Source: Acidovorax sp. SUPP3334 (GTDB taxonomy: Bacteria > Pseudomonadota > Gammaproteobacteria > Burkholderiales > Burkholderiaceae_C). Taken from it: a stretch of 64,000 nucleotides of DNA. The position numbers and the translations under genes are program-made. Under the pieces are notes generated by a model, which was given only the letters and a program-made list of their open reading frames with translations, ran no database searches and had not been told where the DNA came from. The stretch covers positions 1-64,000 of the forward strand of contig NZ_BQXQ01000005.1 in the NCBI RefSeq assembly GCF_030159055.1. The letters are read 5' to 3'. The first letter of the stretch is position 1. The number at the start of each line of letters is the position of its first letter. Of the stretch, positions 43,476 through 52,834 are shown one piece after another.

Positions 43476-45611
43476 ATGCGTCCGATCATTCCTCGCGCCA
43501 TCGCCCTGGCCGCCCTGACCGCCGCCCTCCTGGCCGCTTGCGGCGGCGGTGGCGGCAACACCGTCGATTTCGATTTCAACGTGCGCCCGTCCTACCTGGC
43601 CAGCGTGCGCCAGGCAACCTATGACGGCGTGGACGACGATCTGCTGACCGCCGGCCTGGGCCGCACCGGCTTGGCCGACCCCGATGCCCCGGGCTACGAG
43701 GGCTCCCAGCCCACGGCCGCCGAGATGCGGCGCAACGCCATCTATACCAATTACCGCGCCCTGCTGGACATGACGGCCGCAGGCGGCTACGGCACGCTCT
43801 ACGGCCCCAACGTGGACGCACAGGGCCGCGTGACGGTGGGCGAGGGCAAGATCGCCGGCACTGAAACCATCGCCTATTACGACGACGGCTCGGGCCGCCA
43901 GAACGTCACGCTGATGGTGCAGGTGCCCGACACCTTCAATCCCGCCAGGCCGTGCATCATCACCGCCACGGCCTCGGGCTCGCGCGGCATCTACGGCGGC
44001 ATGTCCACGGGCGAATGGGGCCTGAAGCGCGGCTGCGCGGTGGCCTATACCGACAAGGGGACCGGCGCCGCCCCGCACGACCTGCAGGCAGACACCGTGC
44101 CGCTGATCGACGGCACCCGCGCTTCGGCCACCTCGGCCGGCACCAGCGCCGCATTCAACGCCGGGCTCTCGGCCGCCGACCTGGCCGCGTTCAACACCGC
44201 CACCCCCAACCGCTTCGCCTTCAAGCACGCGCACTCCGGCCAGAACCCGGAAAAAGACTGGGGCCTGGCCACGCTGCGGGCGGTGGAAATGGGCTTTTAC
44301 GTGATCAACGAACGCTTCGGTGATCTGTCGCCGGGCGGGCAGCGGCTGCGCACCTTCAAGCCATCCAACACCATCGTCATCGCCTCCAGCCTGTCCAACG
44401 GTGGCGCCGCCGCCATCGCGGCGGCCGAGCAGGACACACAGGGCCTGATCGGCGGCGTGGCCGTCTCCGAACCCGCGGTGGAACTGCCCGCCAACCCCGG
44501 CGTCACGGTGCGCCGCGGCAATGCGGACGTGGCGGTCAACAGCCGCACGCTCATCGACTACACCACCTACGCACAGCTGTACCAGGCCTGCGCCGCGCTG
44601 GCGCCCTCCATCAGCGACAGCCCCTATGCGAGCACGTTTGCGATCGGCTTCGCCAGCCCATCGCTGCCCATCGCCTCCAACCGGTGCGAAGCGCTGCGCG
44701 CGCAGGGCCTCATCACCGGCGGCAGCACCGTGGCGCTGGCCGAGCAGGCGCTGGCCCGCATGCGCGCCTACGGCTGGGAGGCCGAATCGGTCGCGCAGTA
44801 CCCAGCGCTCGCCGGCTTCGAAGTCGTGCCTGCCGTGGCGGTGACGTTCGCGAATGCGCTCTCCCGCTCCAGCGTGAAGGACAACCTGTGCGGCTACAGC
44901 TTCGCGGCGACCACGGCGCAGGGCGCGGTGACGCCGCTGGCGCCTGCAGCGCTGGCCGACATGTTCGCCACCGGCAACGGCGTGCCGCCTTCGGCCGGCG
45001 TTCAACTGGTCAACAACCGCAGCCTGGGCGGCCCCGCGCGCGATGTGCTGTCGCAGAACGCGGCCGGTGTGCGCAACTGGAACCTGGAAGGCGCGCTGTG
45101 CCTGCGCAACCTGATCACCGGCAGCGACGACGCGGCCCGCAGGCTGCAGGCCGGCGTGGACGAAACCCGCCGCAGCGGCAACCTGCGCGGCAAGCCGGCC
45201 ATCATCGTGCACGGCCGCTCGGATGCCCTGCTGCCCGTCAACCACACCTCGCGCCCCTACGCTGCGCTGAACCGCCGCGTGGAAGGCTCCACCAGCCGCC
45301 TGCGCTACATCGAGGTGACGAATGCCCAGCATTTCGACAGCTTCATCGGCCTGACCGGCGCACTGCCGGGCTTCGACTCGCGCTACATCCCGCTGCATGT
45401 CTATATGAACCGTGCGCTCGACGCCATGTACGACCACCTGGCCAACGGCACCGCGTTGCCCGCCAGCCAGGTGGTGCGCACCGTGCCCCGTGGCGGCACG
45501 CCGGGCAGCGCACCCGCCATCACGGCGGCCAACGTTCCGGCCATCGCGGCCACCCCTGTGAGCGGCAATGCCATCAACATCACCAGCGGTGCGATCGCCG
45601 TGCCGGAGTGA
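43476..45611 (+). CDS. 3-hydroxybutyrate oligomer hydrolase
   Basis: A 711-residue lipoprotein-type enzyme. The signal LAALTAALLAACGGGGG has a lipobox and a Gly spacer. The body matches D-(-)-3-hydroxybutyrate oligomer hydrolases (OrlA type): YAxLLDMT-like opening YRALLDMTAAGGYGTLYGP, ASGSRGIYGGMSTGEWGLKRGCAVAYTDKG in parts, and the nucleophile in IVIASSLSNGGAAA. A late GRSDALLPVNHTSRPY and NAQHFDSF supply acid and His. It cleaves short 3HB oligomers from polyhydroxybutyrate breakdown. ATG 43476 follows CAGGAG; an open frame extends upstream but lacks a signal. Confidence 0.88.
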   Translation: MRPIIPRAIALAALTAALLAACGGGGGNTVDFDFNVRPSYLASVRQATYDGVDDDLLTAGLGRTGLADPDAPGYEGSQPTAAEMRRNAIYTNYRALLDMTAAGGYGTLYGPNVDAQGRVTVGEGKIAGTETIAYYDDGSGRQNVTLMVQVPDTFNPARPCIITATASGSRGIYGGMSTGEWGLKRGCAVAYTDKGTGAAPHDLQADTVPLIDGTRASATSAGTSAAFNAGLSAADLAAFNTATPNRFAFKHAHSGQNPEKDWGLATLRAVEMGFYVINERFGDLSPGGQRLRTFKPSNTIVIASSLSNGGAAAIAAAEQDTQGLIGGVAVSEPAVELPANPGVTVRRGNADVAVNSRTLIDYTTYAQLYQACAALAPSISDSPYASTFAIGFASPSLPIASNRCEALRAQGLITGGSTVALAEQALARMRAYGWEAESVAQYPALAGFEVVPAVAVTFANALSRSSVKDNLCGYSFAATTAQGAVTPLAPAALADMFATGNGVPPSAGVQLVNNRSLGGPARDVLSQNAAGVRNWNLEGALCLRNLITGSDDAARRLQAGVDETRRSGNLRGKPAIIVHGRSDALLPVNHTSRPYAALNRRVEGSTSRLRYIEVTNAQHFDSFIGLTGALPGFDSRYIPLHVYMNRALDAMYDHLANGTALPASQVVRTVPRGGTPGSAPAITAANVPAIAATPVSGNAINITSGAIAVPE

Positions 45612-45657
45612 CGCGAGCGAACTTCGCTGCCGGGTCAGACCAAGGATTCACGGCGGT

Positions 45658-45718
45658 TTGCTATTAAATTGATAGCTATATGCCGTGGATTTTATTGCGC
45701 TTGAGGCCTTTTTGGCCT
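45658..45718 (-). repeat. ATAGC-cored repeat, copy 6 (ends cysC)
   Basis: On the minus strand, AAGGCCTCAAGCGCAATAAA leads to GCTATCAATTTAATAGC. The TAA stop of cysC lies in the CGCAATAAA part. Confidence 0.85.
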
Positions 45719-46318
45719 TGATCCGGTAGCCGGCCGGTCGGCGCTCAGGCCGCCGGATACGGCGGCAGGCCGGCATCTGGCCCGGCGTGCGCGGGGCCCC
45801 TGCGTGCGCCAAAGCGCTTCGACGCATTCCCGCACCGACACGCCGGTCGTGTCGATCTTGAGGTCGGCGTCCCAGGGCTCTTCGTACGTCGCTCCGACGC
45901 CGGTGAAGCCCGGCAGGCAGCCGGCGCGGGCACTGGCGTACAGGCCCTTGGGATCGCGGGCCTCGCAGACGGACAGCGGGGTGCGCACCCACACCACGCG
46001 GCAACGGTCTTTTCCGACGATCTGCCGCACCCGCTGGCGGTCTTCGTCGTGCGGGGAGATCAACGCCGCCACCACCCACAGGCCCGCATCGTTGAAGAGG
46101 CGCGCGACTTCGGCCGTGCGGCGGATGTTTTCGCTGCGGTCGGCCGGTGTGAAGCCCAGCGACGCATTCAGCCCGTTGCGCAGCGCGTCGCCATCGAGCA
46201 CGGTGCAGGCCGTGCCATGCGACTTGAGCCGCTGGGCGAACGCATTCGCCAAGGTGGTCTTGCCGGCGCCGGACAGGCCGGTGAGCCAGACGGTTTTGGG
46301 ATGGGAAGAAAGGTTCAT
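45692..46318 (-). CDS. cysC: adenylyl-sulfate kinase
   Basis: A 208-residue kinase that phosphorylates adenosine 5'-phosphosulfate to PAPS in sulfate assimilation. The P-loop is TGLSGAGKTTLAN, followed by LDGDALRNGLNASLGFTPADRSENIRR in two parts, the usual APS-binding region, and FTGVGATYEEP. The core ends near residue 180; the last approximately 25 residues (GLSADRPATGSRPKRPQAQ) are an unusual tail whose final codons and stop come from a repeat copy. It is monofunctional and not linked to cysN/D here. ATG 46318. Confidence 0.9.
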   Translation of the reverse strand: MNLSSHPKTVWLTGLSGAGKTTLANAFAQRLKSHGTACTVLDGDALRNGLNASLGFTPADRSENIRRTAEVARLFNDAGLWVVAALISPHDEDRQRVRQIVGKDRCRVVWVRTPLSVCEARDPKGLYASARAGCLPGFTGVGATYEEPWDADLKIDTTGVSVRECVEALWRTQGPRARRARCRPAAVSGGLSADRPATGSRPKRPQAQ

Positions 46319-46544
46319 GCCGGTCTATTCGGTCCGGCGGCACGCAGGCGACCGCTTTGGCTTTAACGTGGCGGCGGAATGCGTTGCCACGGCACTCGGC
46401 TTTCTGCGCCCGCCGATGGGCTCGTCAGGGGCTTGAAGCTGCGAATTTTTCCACGGATCGCACCGCGCCTCCGTAGCGAATGGTGTCCGTGGTGGGTTCA
46501 CTTCGCAGCACAGGGAGCGAGCGGCGTCGGGATCCGATCTTCCT

Positions 46545-47639
46545 TCAGGGCTGGTCCCAGCCTTGAAGATGCTGCTGCGCGATCTGGCTCAGGCCCGTGA
46601 TCCACGCGTTGTCGTCGTTCATGCACGGGATATAGCGAAACTCCTTGCCGCCGGCGTGCAGGAAGGCTTCGCGCGCCTCCTGGTTGATTTCTTCCAGCGT
46701 TTCGAGGCAGTCGCACGGAAAGCCCGGGCACATCACATCCACGCTGCGCGTGCCGGCCTGGGCCATCTCGATGAGCGTGGGCTCGGTGTAGGGCTCCAGC
46801 CAGCGTGCCTTGCCGAAGCGGGACTGAAAGGTCACCCGGTACGCATCGGGCGACAGCCCCAGCGCCTGAGCCACCAGAGTGGCCGTGGTCAGGCATTCCT
46901 GCTGGTAGGGGTCGCCCAACTGCACGTTGCGCGCGGGAATGCCGTGAAAGCTCATCACCAGCTGCTCGGCCCGGCTGCCTTCACGCTTCCAGTGCGCGCG
47001 CACGCTCTGCGCCAGCGCGTTGATGTAGCCCGGATGGGCGTGGTAGCTGTTCACGAAACGAAACTCCAGCAGACGGCGCTGGCGGCCCGCCCACGTGTAC
47101 ACGTCGTCCGCCACGCTGGCGGTGGTGGTGGACGAATACTGCGGATACAGCGGCAGCACCAGCACCCGTTCGACGCCTTCGGCCTGCAGGGCGTCGAGCT
47201 GCGAGGCGATGGAAGGCTGCCCGTAGCGCATCGCATGGCGCACCGGCACGCCCAGGCCGGCCTCGCCCAGCCAGCCGCGCAGCAGCGTGGCCTGCTTGGC
47301 CGTCCACACCGCGAGCGGGGAGCCTTCGGGCATCCAGACGCTGGCGTACTTGGCGGCTGACTTGGCGGGGCGGATGCGCAGGATGATTCCGTGCAGGATG
47401 GGCAGCCAGGCGGCGCGCGGGATTTCGACCACGCGCGGGTCGCCCAGAAACTGCGCCAGGTACCGGCGCAGCGCCGGTGCGGTGGGCGCCTCGGGCGTGC
47501 CCAGGTTGCACAGCAGCACTGCCGCGCGCGGCACGCCGATCGTGCCGGCGTTGCGCTGGTGGGGGGTGTTCGATGCCTGGGGTGAAGCCGGGGCAGAGGG
47601 GAAAGGGGAGGCCAGGGGCGCTGAGGTGGGGGTCGGCAT
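46545..47639 (-). CDS. hemH: ferrochelatase
   Basis: A 364-residue enzyme that inserts ferrous iron into protoporphyrin IX, the last step of heme synthesis, at the inner membrane surface. VLLCNLGTPEAPTAPALRRYL is the family start. The catalytic His is in MSFHGIPARN, and VDVMCPGFPCDCLETLEEI, with a late Cys pair, is characteristic. The first approximately 35 residues are Pro/Ser-rich. ATG 47639. It is divergent from the HAD gene by 73 bp. Its stop is followed by about 225 bp with no recognised gene before cysC. Confidence 0.93.
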   Translation of the reverse strand: MPTPTSAPLASPFPSAPASPQASNTPHQRNAGTIGVPRAAVLLCNLGTPEAPTAPALRRYLAQFLGDPRVVEIPRAAWLPILHGIILRIRPAKSAAKYASVWMPEGSPLAVWTAKQATLLRGWLGEAGLGVPVRHAMRYGQPSIASQLDALQAEGVERVLVLPLYPQYSSTTTASVADDVYTWAGRQRRLLEFRFVNSYHAHPGYINALAQSVRAHWKREGSRAEQLVMSFHGIPARNVQLGDPYQQECLTTATLVAQALGLSPDAYRVTFQSRFGKARWLEPYTEPTLIEMAQAGTRSVDVMCPGFPCDCLETLEEINQEAREAFLHAGGKEFRYIPCMNDDNAWITGLSQIAQQHLQGWDQP

Positions 47640-47712
47640 GCCCGCATTGTGGCAAAGGGCGCGCACCGGCTGAGCGGGCCGCTGGCGAAACCCCTGCGCT
47701 ATCCTCGCCGGC

Positions 47713-48405
47713 ATGCTCGACACCCAACGCATCCGTGCCGTCACCCTCGACCTGGACGACACGCTCTGGCCCATCTGGCCCACCATCGCACGCGCCCAGG
47801 CCGCGCTCTGCGCCTGGCTGCAGGACCGGGCGCCCGCCACCGCGGCGCTGGTAGCCGACCCCGAAGCCTCGGCCGTGCTGCGCAGCGAGATCGTGCAGGC
47901 GCACCCTGAGCTGTCGCACGACCTGAGCGCACTGCGCCGCGAAAGCATCCGCGCCGCGCTGCGCCGATCGGGCGACGATGCAGCGTTGGCCGACGGGGCC
48001 TTCGACGTCTTCTTCGCTGAGCGCCAGCGCGTGGAGCTGTACGACGACGCCATCGCGGCGCTGGAGTTTCTGGCGGTGCGCTATCCGCTGGCCGCGCTGT
48101 CCAACGGCAATGCCGATCTCGATCTGATCGGGATCGGCCAGTACTTTCAGGCCCGCATCAGCGCGCGCGAGTTCGGCACCGCCAAGCCGGACCCGCGCAT
48201 CTTCCAAGCTGCGGCCCAAGCGCTGGGCGTGCCGCCCGACAGCGTGCTGCACGTGGGCGACGACGCCACGCTGGACGCGCACGGTGCCCTGGGGGCAGGC
48301 ATGCAGGCGGTGTGGATCAATCGGGCCGAAGCGGCCTGGCCGCACGAAGGCGAGCCGCACGCCACGGTGCCCGATCTCACCGAACTGTGCCGCCTGCTGG
48401 CGTGA
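47713..48405 (+). CDS. HAD family hydrolase
   Basis: A 230-residue HAD phosphatase. Motif I is TLDLDDTLW (nucleophile Asp and acid/base Asp). Motif II Ser/Thr is in ALSNGNADL. Motif III Lys is in GTAKPDPRIF. Motif IV is VGDDATLDAHGAL. The helical cap between motifs I and II is of the C1 type. It probably dephosphorylates a small metabolite; some relatives act on flavin or phosphoglycolate, but the substrate cannot be told from sequence. ATG 47713. Confidence 0.88.
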   Translation: MLDTQRIRAVTLDLDDTLWPIWPTIARAQAALCAWLQDRAPATAALVADPEASAVLRSEIVQAHPELSHDLSALRRESIRAALRRSGDDAALADGAFDVFFAERQRVELYDDAIAALEFLAVRYPLAALSNGNADLDLIGIGQYFQARISAREFGTAKPDPRIFQAAAQALGVPPDSVLHVGDDATLDAHGALGAGMQAVWINRAEAAWPHEGEPHATVPDLTELCRLLA

Positions 48406-48443
48406 CGGCCGCGCTCGCCACCCTTCGAAAGAGTGGGCCTGCG

Positions 48444-48885
48444 ATGGGATCTGCCGGAAATCGTTTCCCGACCAAAAACCCGGGCGGCACGCAAGTGCAG
48501 ACCTCCGGTGGCTGGACGTCCTTCGGGGCGGAGTTGAAGGAATACCGACTCGCGTCCCATCCCGATGGCGGATGTGTCGTCGCCGCCAGAACCTGCGCCG
48601 GCAGCGGCTGCAACCTCGGCGTCGCCAGGTTCGACGCCAATGGCGCCCTCGACGCATCCTTTGGCGACAAAGGCATCGAGCGCGTGGCGCTGTCCGCCAA
48701 CTACCGCCTCAAATCCTTCTTCGTCCAGAGCGACGAAGGCATGAGGGCCTTTGGCGCCATCGAGGAAGGTGCGGCAGCGGGCACCGATGCCCGCCGGTTC
48801 CGTGCGGTGGCTCGTGATCAGCTCCTAGGAAGACAGCGCGCGCAACCTGGTGCTGAACCGCGTGCAATTCGTGACGCCGCTCTAG
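48444..48885 (+). pseudogene. delta-60 repeat protein remnant
   Basis: From ATG 48444 the frame encodes about 110 residues with one delta-60-type unit (VARFDANGALDASFGDKGIERVAL). Such units normally occur many times in a beta-propeller-like secreted protein. The frame then loses sense near 48790-48830, and the sequence in another frame (SARNLVLNRVQFVTPL, stop at 48883-48885) looks like the original C-terminus. No signal peptide is present. I read this as a decayed and frameshifted gene whose 3' end overlaps the convergent hydrolase stop. Confidence 0.5.
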
Positions 48886-49691
48886 GCAGCGAGGAAGTCC
48901 CGGATCGCGAACAACGTGGCGTCCGGCGCCTCCGTCATCTGGTGGTGGCCGACCGGCAGGCTCACCACCTGCACCGCCTTGCCGGCCGCCCGCGCCGCCG
49001 CGATCAGGCCCTGAGCCGCCTTCGGGTTCGTCATCTGGTCCTGCGCGCCCAGGGCGAACAGCACCGGGCAGGCGATCTGCGCGATGGCGGCCTCGCCGCC
49101 CGCATAGCGGTCGCAGGCCAGGAAACCGCGGTGGAACACGTTCACGGCCGGGTTGCTGCGCAGCACGCGGCGGCCCAGGGCCATGCCGGCGCCATAGGCC
49201 CAAAAGCCCGCGCCCGAAGGCGATGCGAGCGTGCTTCGCGAGAACACGTTCACCATGCGCAGCGCCTTCTCGGGCGTGTTCAGGGCCGACTCGATGAGGG
49301 CGGAGGACACCTTCATCGGGTAGGCGGTGCCCACCAGCACCAGATGCGTCACGCGGTCCTGCAGGCGGGCGGCGGTTTCCAGCGCGATGAGCGATCCCCA
49401 GCTGTGCCCGACCAGTGCGGCGCGCGCCACGCCGGCCGCATCCAGCAGCGCGGCGATGAAGCCGGCGGCCTGCTCGACGCTTTCGGGCGCATCGCCCTCG
49501 CTGCGGCAGTGGCCGGGCAGGTCCACTGCCAGCACGTTCCAGCCATGGTTGGCGAAGTAGCGGCTTTGCAGCGCCCATACGCTGTGGTCGTTGAGCACGC
49601 CGTGAATGAAGACGACGGTCGGCTTGGCCGCATCGAATGCTTTGCCGCCGGTGTAGCAATAGCTGCGGTGGCCGTTGACGGTGATGTGCAT
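48882..49691 (-). CDS. alpha/beta hydrolase
   Basis: A 269-residue cytoplasmic alpha/beta hydrolase. Oxyanion block FIHGVLNDHSVW, nucleophile elbow VGHSWGSLIAL, acid in ALGAQDQMTNP and late His in LPVGHHQM. The substrate is unknown. ATG 49691 overlaps the metY stop by one base (TGATG), so it is translationally coupled to metY and co-transcribed. It could be a partner in homoserine or ester metabolism; note it is not MetX (no HTDxQ-type features seen). Confidence 0.82.
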   Translation of the reverse strand: MHITVNGHRSYCYTGGKAFDAAKPTVVFIHGVLNDHSVWALQSRYFANHGWNVLAVDLPGHCRSEGDAPESVEQAAGFIAALLDAAGVARAALVGHSWGSLIALETAARLQDRVTHLVLVGTAYPMKVSSALIESALNTPEKALRMVNVFSRSTLASPSGAGFWAYGAGMALGRRVLRSNPAVNVFHRGFLACDRYAGGEAAIAQIACPVLFALGAQDQMTNPKAAQGLIAAARAAGKAVQVVSLPVGHHQMTEAPDATLFAIRDFLAA

Positions 49692-51001
49692 CACGCACCT
49701 GCCTTTTCTGCGGCTTTCAGCGCGCGTTGAAGGTCGTCGATGAGGTCGTCCGCATCTTCCAGGCCGATCGACAGGCGGATCGTGCCTTGCGAAATGCCGG
49801 CCTTTGCCAGCGCCTCGTCGCTCATGCGAAAGTGCGTGGTGCTGGCCGGATGGATCACCAGGCTGCGGCAGTCGCCCACGTTGGCCAGATGGCTGAAGAC
49901 CTTCAGGGTGTCGATGAATTGCTTGCCCTGGGCGCGGTTGCCCTTGAGATCGAAGCTGAACACCGATCCCGCGCCGCGCGGCAGCAGCTTTTGCGCCAGC
50001 GCATGGCTCGCGTGCGATTCGAGCAGCGGGTGCCCCACGCGCGAGACGAAGGCATGGCTGGCCAGGAACTCCACCACCTTCTGCGTGTTGCGCATGTGTC
50101 GCTCCATGCGCAGCGGCAGCGTCTCGATTCCCTGCAGGATCAGCCACGCCGTGTGCGGGCTCATGCAGGCGCCGAAGTCGCGCAGGCCCTCGCGCCGCGC
50201 GCGCAGCAAAAAGGCGCCCACCGTGCTCTCCTCGGTGAACACCATGTTGTGAAAGCCGTCGTAGGGCTGCGTCAGTTCGGCGAAGCGCCCCGCCGTGCGC
50301 GGGCCCTCCCAATCGAAGCTGCCGCCGTCCACCACGATGCCGCCGATCACGGTGCCGTGGCCCGACAGGAATTTGGTGGCCGAGTGATACACCAGATCCG
50401 CCCCGTGCTCGAAGGGGCGCATGAGCCATGGTGAGGTGAGGGTGGAATCGACCAGCAGCGGCACGCCGGCCTCGTGGGCGATGGCAGACACGGTGGGAAT
50501 GTCCAGCACGTCCAGGCCGGGGTTGCCCACGGTCTCGCCGAAGAACAGGCGTGTGTTGGGCCGCGCCGCGGCGCGCCAGCCGTCGATGTCGCCCGGTGCG
50601 ACGAAGGTGGTCTCGATGCCGAAGCGCGCCAGCGTGTATTGCAGCAGGTTCTGCGATCCGCCGTACAGCGCGGTGCTGGCCACGATGTGGCTGCCCGCGC
50701 CCATCAGGGTGCAGATCGCCAGGTGCAGCGCGGCCTGGCCGCTGGCCACGGCGATGGCGCCTACGCCGCCTTCCAGCGCCGCCACGCGCTGCTCCAGCAC
50801 GGCATTGGTGGGGTTGCTGATGCGGCTGTAGACGTGGCCCGGGCGTTCGAGGTTGAACAGCGCGGCCGCGTGGTCGCTCGACTCGAACACGAACGACGTC
50901 GTGAGGTGGATGGGGACGGCGCGCGCGCCTGTCGCAGGGTCGGGCGAGGCGCCCGCGTGCAGCGCCAGTGTGTCGAAGCCAGGGTCTGAGTAACCGGGCA
51001 T
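49691..51001 (-). CDS. O-acetylhomoserine aminocarboxypropyltransferase / PLP-dependent sulfhydrylase
   Basis: A 436-residue PLP enzyme of the Cys/Met metabolism family. The opening FDTLALHAGASPDPATGARAVP in two parts, with YSRISNPTNAVLEQRVAALEGG, is typical of O-acetylhomoserine sulfhydrylase (MetY). The PLP Lys is in YHSATKFLSGHGT. The length (about 430, with an insertion absent from MetB/MetC of about 390) also favours MetY. It makes homocysteine from O-acetylhomoserine and sulfide. ATG 51001. It is divergent from the CBS gene by 96 bp. Confidence 0.9.
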   Translation of the reverse strand: MPGYSDPGFDTLALHAGASPDPATGARAVPIHLTTSFVFESSDHAAALFNLERPGHVYSRISNPTNAVLEQRVAALEGGVGAIAVASGQAALHLAICTLMGAGSHIVASTALYGGSQNLLQYTLARFGIETTFVAPGDIDGWRAAARPNTRLFFGETVGNPGLDVLDIPTVSAIAHEAGVPLLVDSTLTSPWLMRPFEHGADLVYHSATKFLSGHGTVIGGIVVDGGSFDWEGPRTAGRFAELTQPYDGFHNMVFTEESTVGAFLLRARREGLRDFGACMSPHTAWLILQGIETLPLRMERHMRNTQKVVEFLASHAFVSRVGHPLLESHASHALAQKLLPRGAGSVFSFDLKGNRAQGKQFIDTLKVFSHLANVGDCRSLVIHPASTTHFRMSDEALAKAGISQGTIRLSIGLEDADDLIDDLQRALKAAEKAGA

Positions 51002-51097
51002 CCGTGTCTCCTGGGGTGTGTTGTTGGCGGGACATTGTGGGCTATATTGCGCAGGATCCAGCCCAGCAGCGCCTCGCAGCGCACCACGGAGACCCCC

Positions 51098-51553
51098 ATG
51101 AAAGTCAGCGATATCCTTCGCGTCAAAGGCAACACCCTCTACACCGTCAACGCCGACGAACCGCTGGCCCAGGCCGTCGAAATCATGTCCGAAAAGGACA
51201 TCGGCTCCCTCGTGGTGATGGACCTCGGCGATCTGGTCGGCATGCTCACCTTCCGCGAAGTGATCCAGGCGGTCGTGAAGAACGGCGGCGCCGTCGGCAC
51301 CTTGCTCGTGCGCACGGCCATGGACGATGCCCCGCTCACCTGCACGCTCGAAACCGACATGGACGAAGTGCGCCGCATGATGCTCAATCGCCACGCCCGC
51401 TACATGCCGGTCATGGACAAGAAAATGCTCATGGGCGTGATCAGCTTCTACGACGTGGCCAAGGCCGTGGTGGACGCCCAGAACTTCGAGAACAAGATGC
51501 TCAAGGCCTACATCCGTGACTGGCCCGAAGAAGACGCCCGCCCGGCGGTCTGA
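51098..51553 (+). CDS. CBS domain protein
   Basis: A 151-residue protein made of two CBS motifs (residues about 8-60 and 72-130; DIGSLVVMDLGDLVGMLTFREVI and RYMPVMDKKMLMGVISFYDVAK in parts). The pair forms a Bateman module that binds adenosyl nucleotides such as AMP, ATP or SAM and acts as an energy or metabolite sensor. It has no fused effector domain. ATG 51098 with GGAG upstream. Divergent from metY, so a link to SAM/methionine sensing is possible but unproven. Confidence 0.88.
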   Translation: MKVSDILRVKGNTLYTVNADEPLAQAVEIMSEKDIGSLVVMDLGDLVGMLTFREVIQAVVKNGGAVGTLLVRTAMDDAPLTCTLETDMDEVRRMMLNRHARYMPVMDKKMLMGVISFYDVAKAVVDAQNFENKMLKAYIRDWPEEDARPAV

Positions 51554-51572
51554 TCGCTCCCTTCAAGCCAAA

Positions 51573-51625
51573 CAGGCCCCATGCCGGGGTATCGATTGCC
51601 TGGATTGCTATGTTTTTAATAGCAT
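51573..51625 (+). repeat. ATAGC-cored repeat, copy 7
   Basis: Core GCTATGTTTTTAATAGC at 51607-51623 with a diverged GGCCCCATGCC arm. It lies between the CBS gene and aroC. Confidence 0.6.
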
Positions 51626-51683
51626 TCGGCGCGGGGTGGGATGGACCGTGCCGGGTCGCAAGGCTCTGTGATAATCGCGCCCC

Positions 51684-52781
51684 ATGAGCGGCAACACACT
51701 CGGTACCCTATTCGCAGTCACCAACTTCGGTGAATCCCACGGCCCGGCCATCGGCTGCGTGATCGACGGCTGCCCGCCCGGCATGCCGCTGTCGGAGGCC
51801 GATATCCAGGCCGACCTGGACCGCCGCCGCCCCGGCACCAGCCGCCATGTCACCCAGCGCAACGAGGCCGATGCGGTCGAAATCCTCTCCGGCGTGTACG
51901 AAGGCAAGACCACCGGCACCCCCATCGCCTTGCTGATCCGCAACACCGACCAGCGCAGCAAGGACTACTCCAACATCGCCGAGAGCTTTCGCCCCGGCCA
52001 CGCCGACTACACCTACTGGCACAAGTTCGGCATCCGCGATCCACGCGGTGGCGGGCGCTCGTCGGCCCGGCTCACCGCGCCCACGGTGGCGGCCGGTGCG
52101 GTCGCCAAGAAATGGTTGTCCGAGAAATACGGCGTGCGCTTTCGTGCCTGCATGACCCAGATCGGCGAGCTGGAGATTCCGTTCGAAAGCTGGGACCACG
52201 TGCCGCTGAACCCGTTCTTCGCGCCGGTCGCCGATGTGTCGGCCTACGAGGACTACATGGACGCGCTGCGCAAGTCGGGCGACTCCTGCGGCGCGCGCAT
52301 TCGCGTGCAGGCCACGGGCGTGCCGGTCGGGCTGGGCGAGCCGCTCTACGACAAGCTGGACGCCGACATCGCCCACGCGATGATGGGCCTGAACGCGGTC
52401 AAGGGGGTGGAGATCGGGGCGGGCTTTGCCAGCGTCGCGCAGCGCGGCACCACGCATGGCGACTCGCTCACGCCTCGGGGCTTCGCCAGCAACAACGCGG
52501 GCGGTGTGCTCGGAGGCATCAGCACCGGCCAGGACATCGAGGTGTCGCTCGCGATCAAGCCGACCAGTTCCATCATCAGCCCGCGCGAATCCATCGACGT
52601 GCATGGTCAGAGCACCGAAGTCATCACCAAGGGGCGCCACGACCCGTGCGTGGGCATCCGCGCCGCGCCCATCGCCGAAGCCCTGCTGGCACTGGTCATC
52701 ATGGACCACGCGCTGCGCCACCGCGGCCAGTGCGGCGACGTCGAGCCGGCCGTGCCGCCGATCCAGGCGTCGTTTCTTTAA
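51684..52781 (+). CDS. aroC: chorismate synthase
   Basis: A 365-residue enzyme that converts EPSP to chorismate, the last shikimate step, using reduced [22 protein letters not shown] (in parts), [28 protein letters not shown] and the late [16 protein letters not shown] are diagnostic and intact. ATG 51684 gives the family start [10 protein letters not shown]. Together with aroQ at 16 kb, two shikimate genes occur in the window but not in one operon. Confidence 0.95.
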   Translation: MSGNTLGTLFAVTNFGESHGPAIGCVIDGCPPGMPLSEADIQADLDRRRPGTSRHVTQRNEADAVEILSGVYEGKTTGTPIALLIRNTDQRSKDYSNIAESFRPGHADYTYWHKFGIRDPRGGGRSSARLTAPTVAAGAVAKKWLSEKYGVRFRACMTQIGELEIPFESWDHVPLNPFFAPVADVSAYEDYMDALRKSGDSCGARIRVQATGVPVGLGEPLYDKLDADIAHAMMGLNAVKGVEIGAGFASVAQRGTTHGDSLTPRGFASNNAGGVLGGISTGQDIEVSLAIKPTSSIISPRESIDVHGQSTEVITKGRHDPCVGIRAAPIAEALLALVIMDHALRHRGQCGDVEPAVPPIQASFL

Positions 52782-52834
52782 AGCGCCTCTATCACGCAGC
52801 GGTCCAAACGCAGTGGTAGCAGCGGGGCGGCGTT

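Noticed and set aside
43344-45437. Long minus-strand open frame opposite the 3HB-oligomer hydrolase
   Set aside because: Composition typical of an antisense frame; the plus strand gives a clear lipoprotein enzyme.
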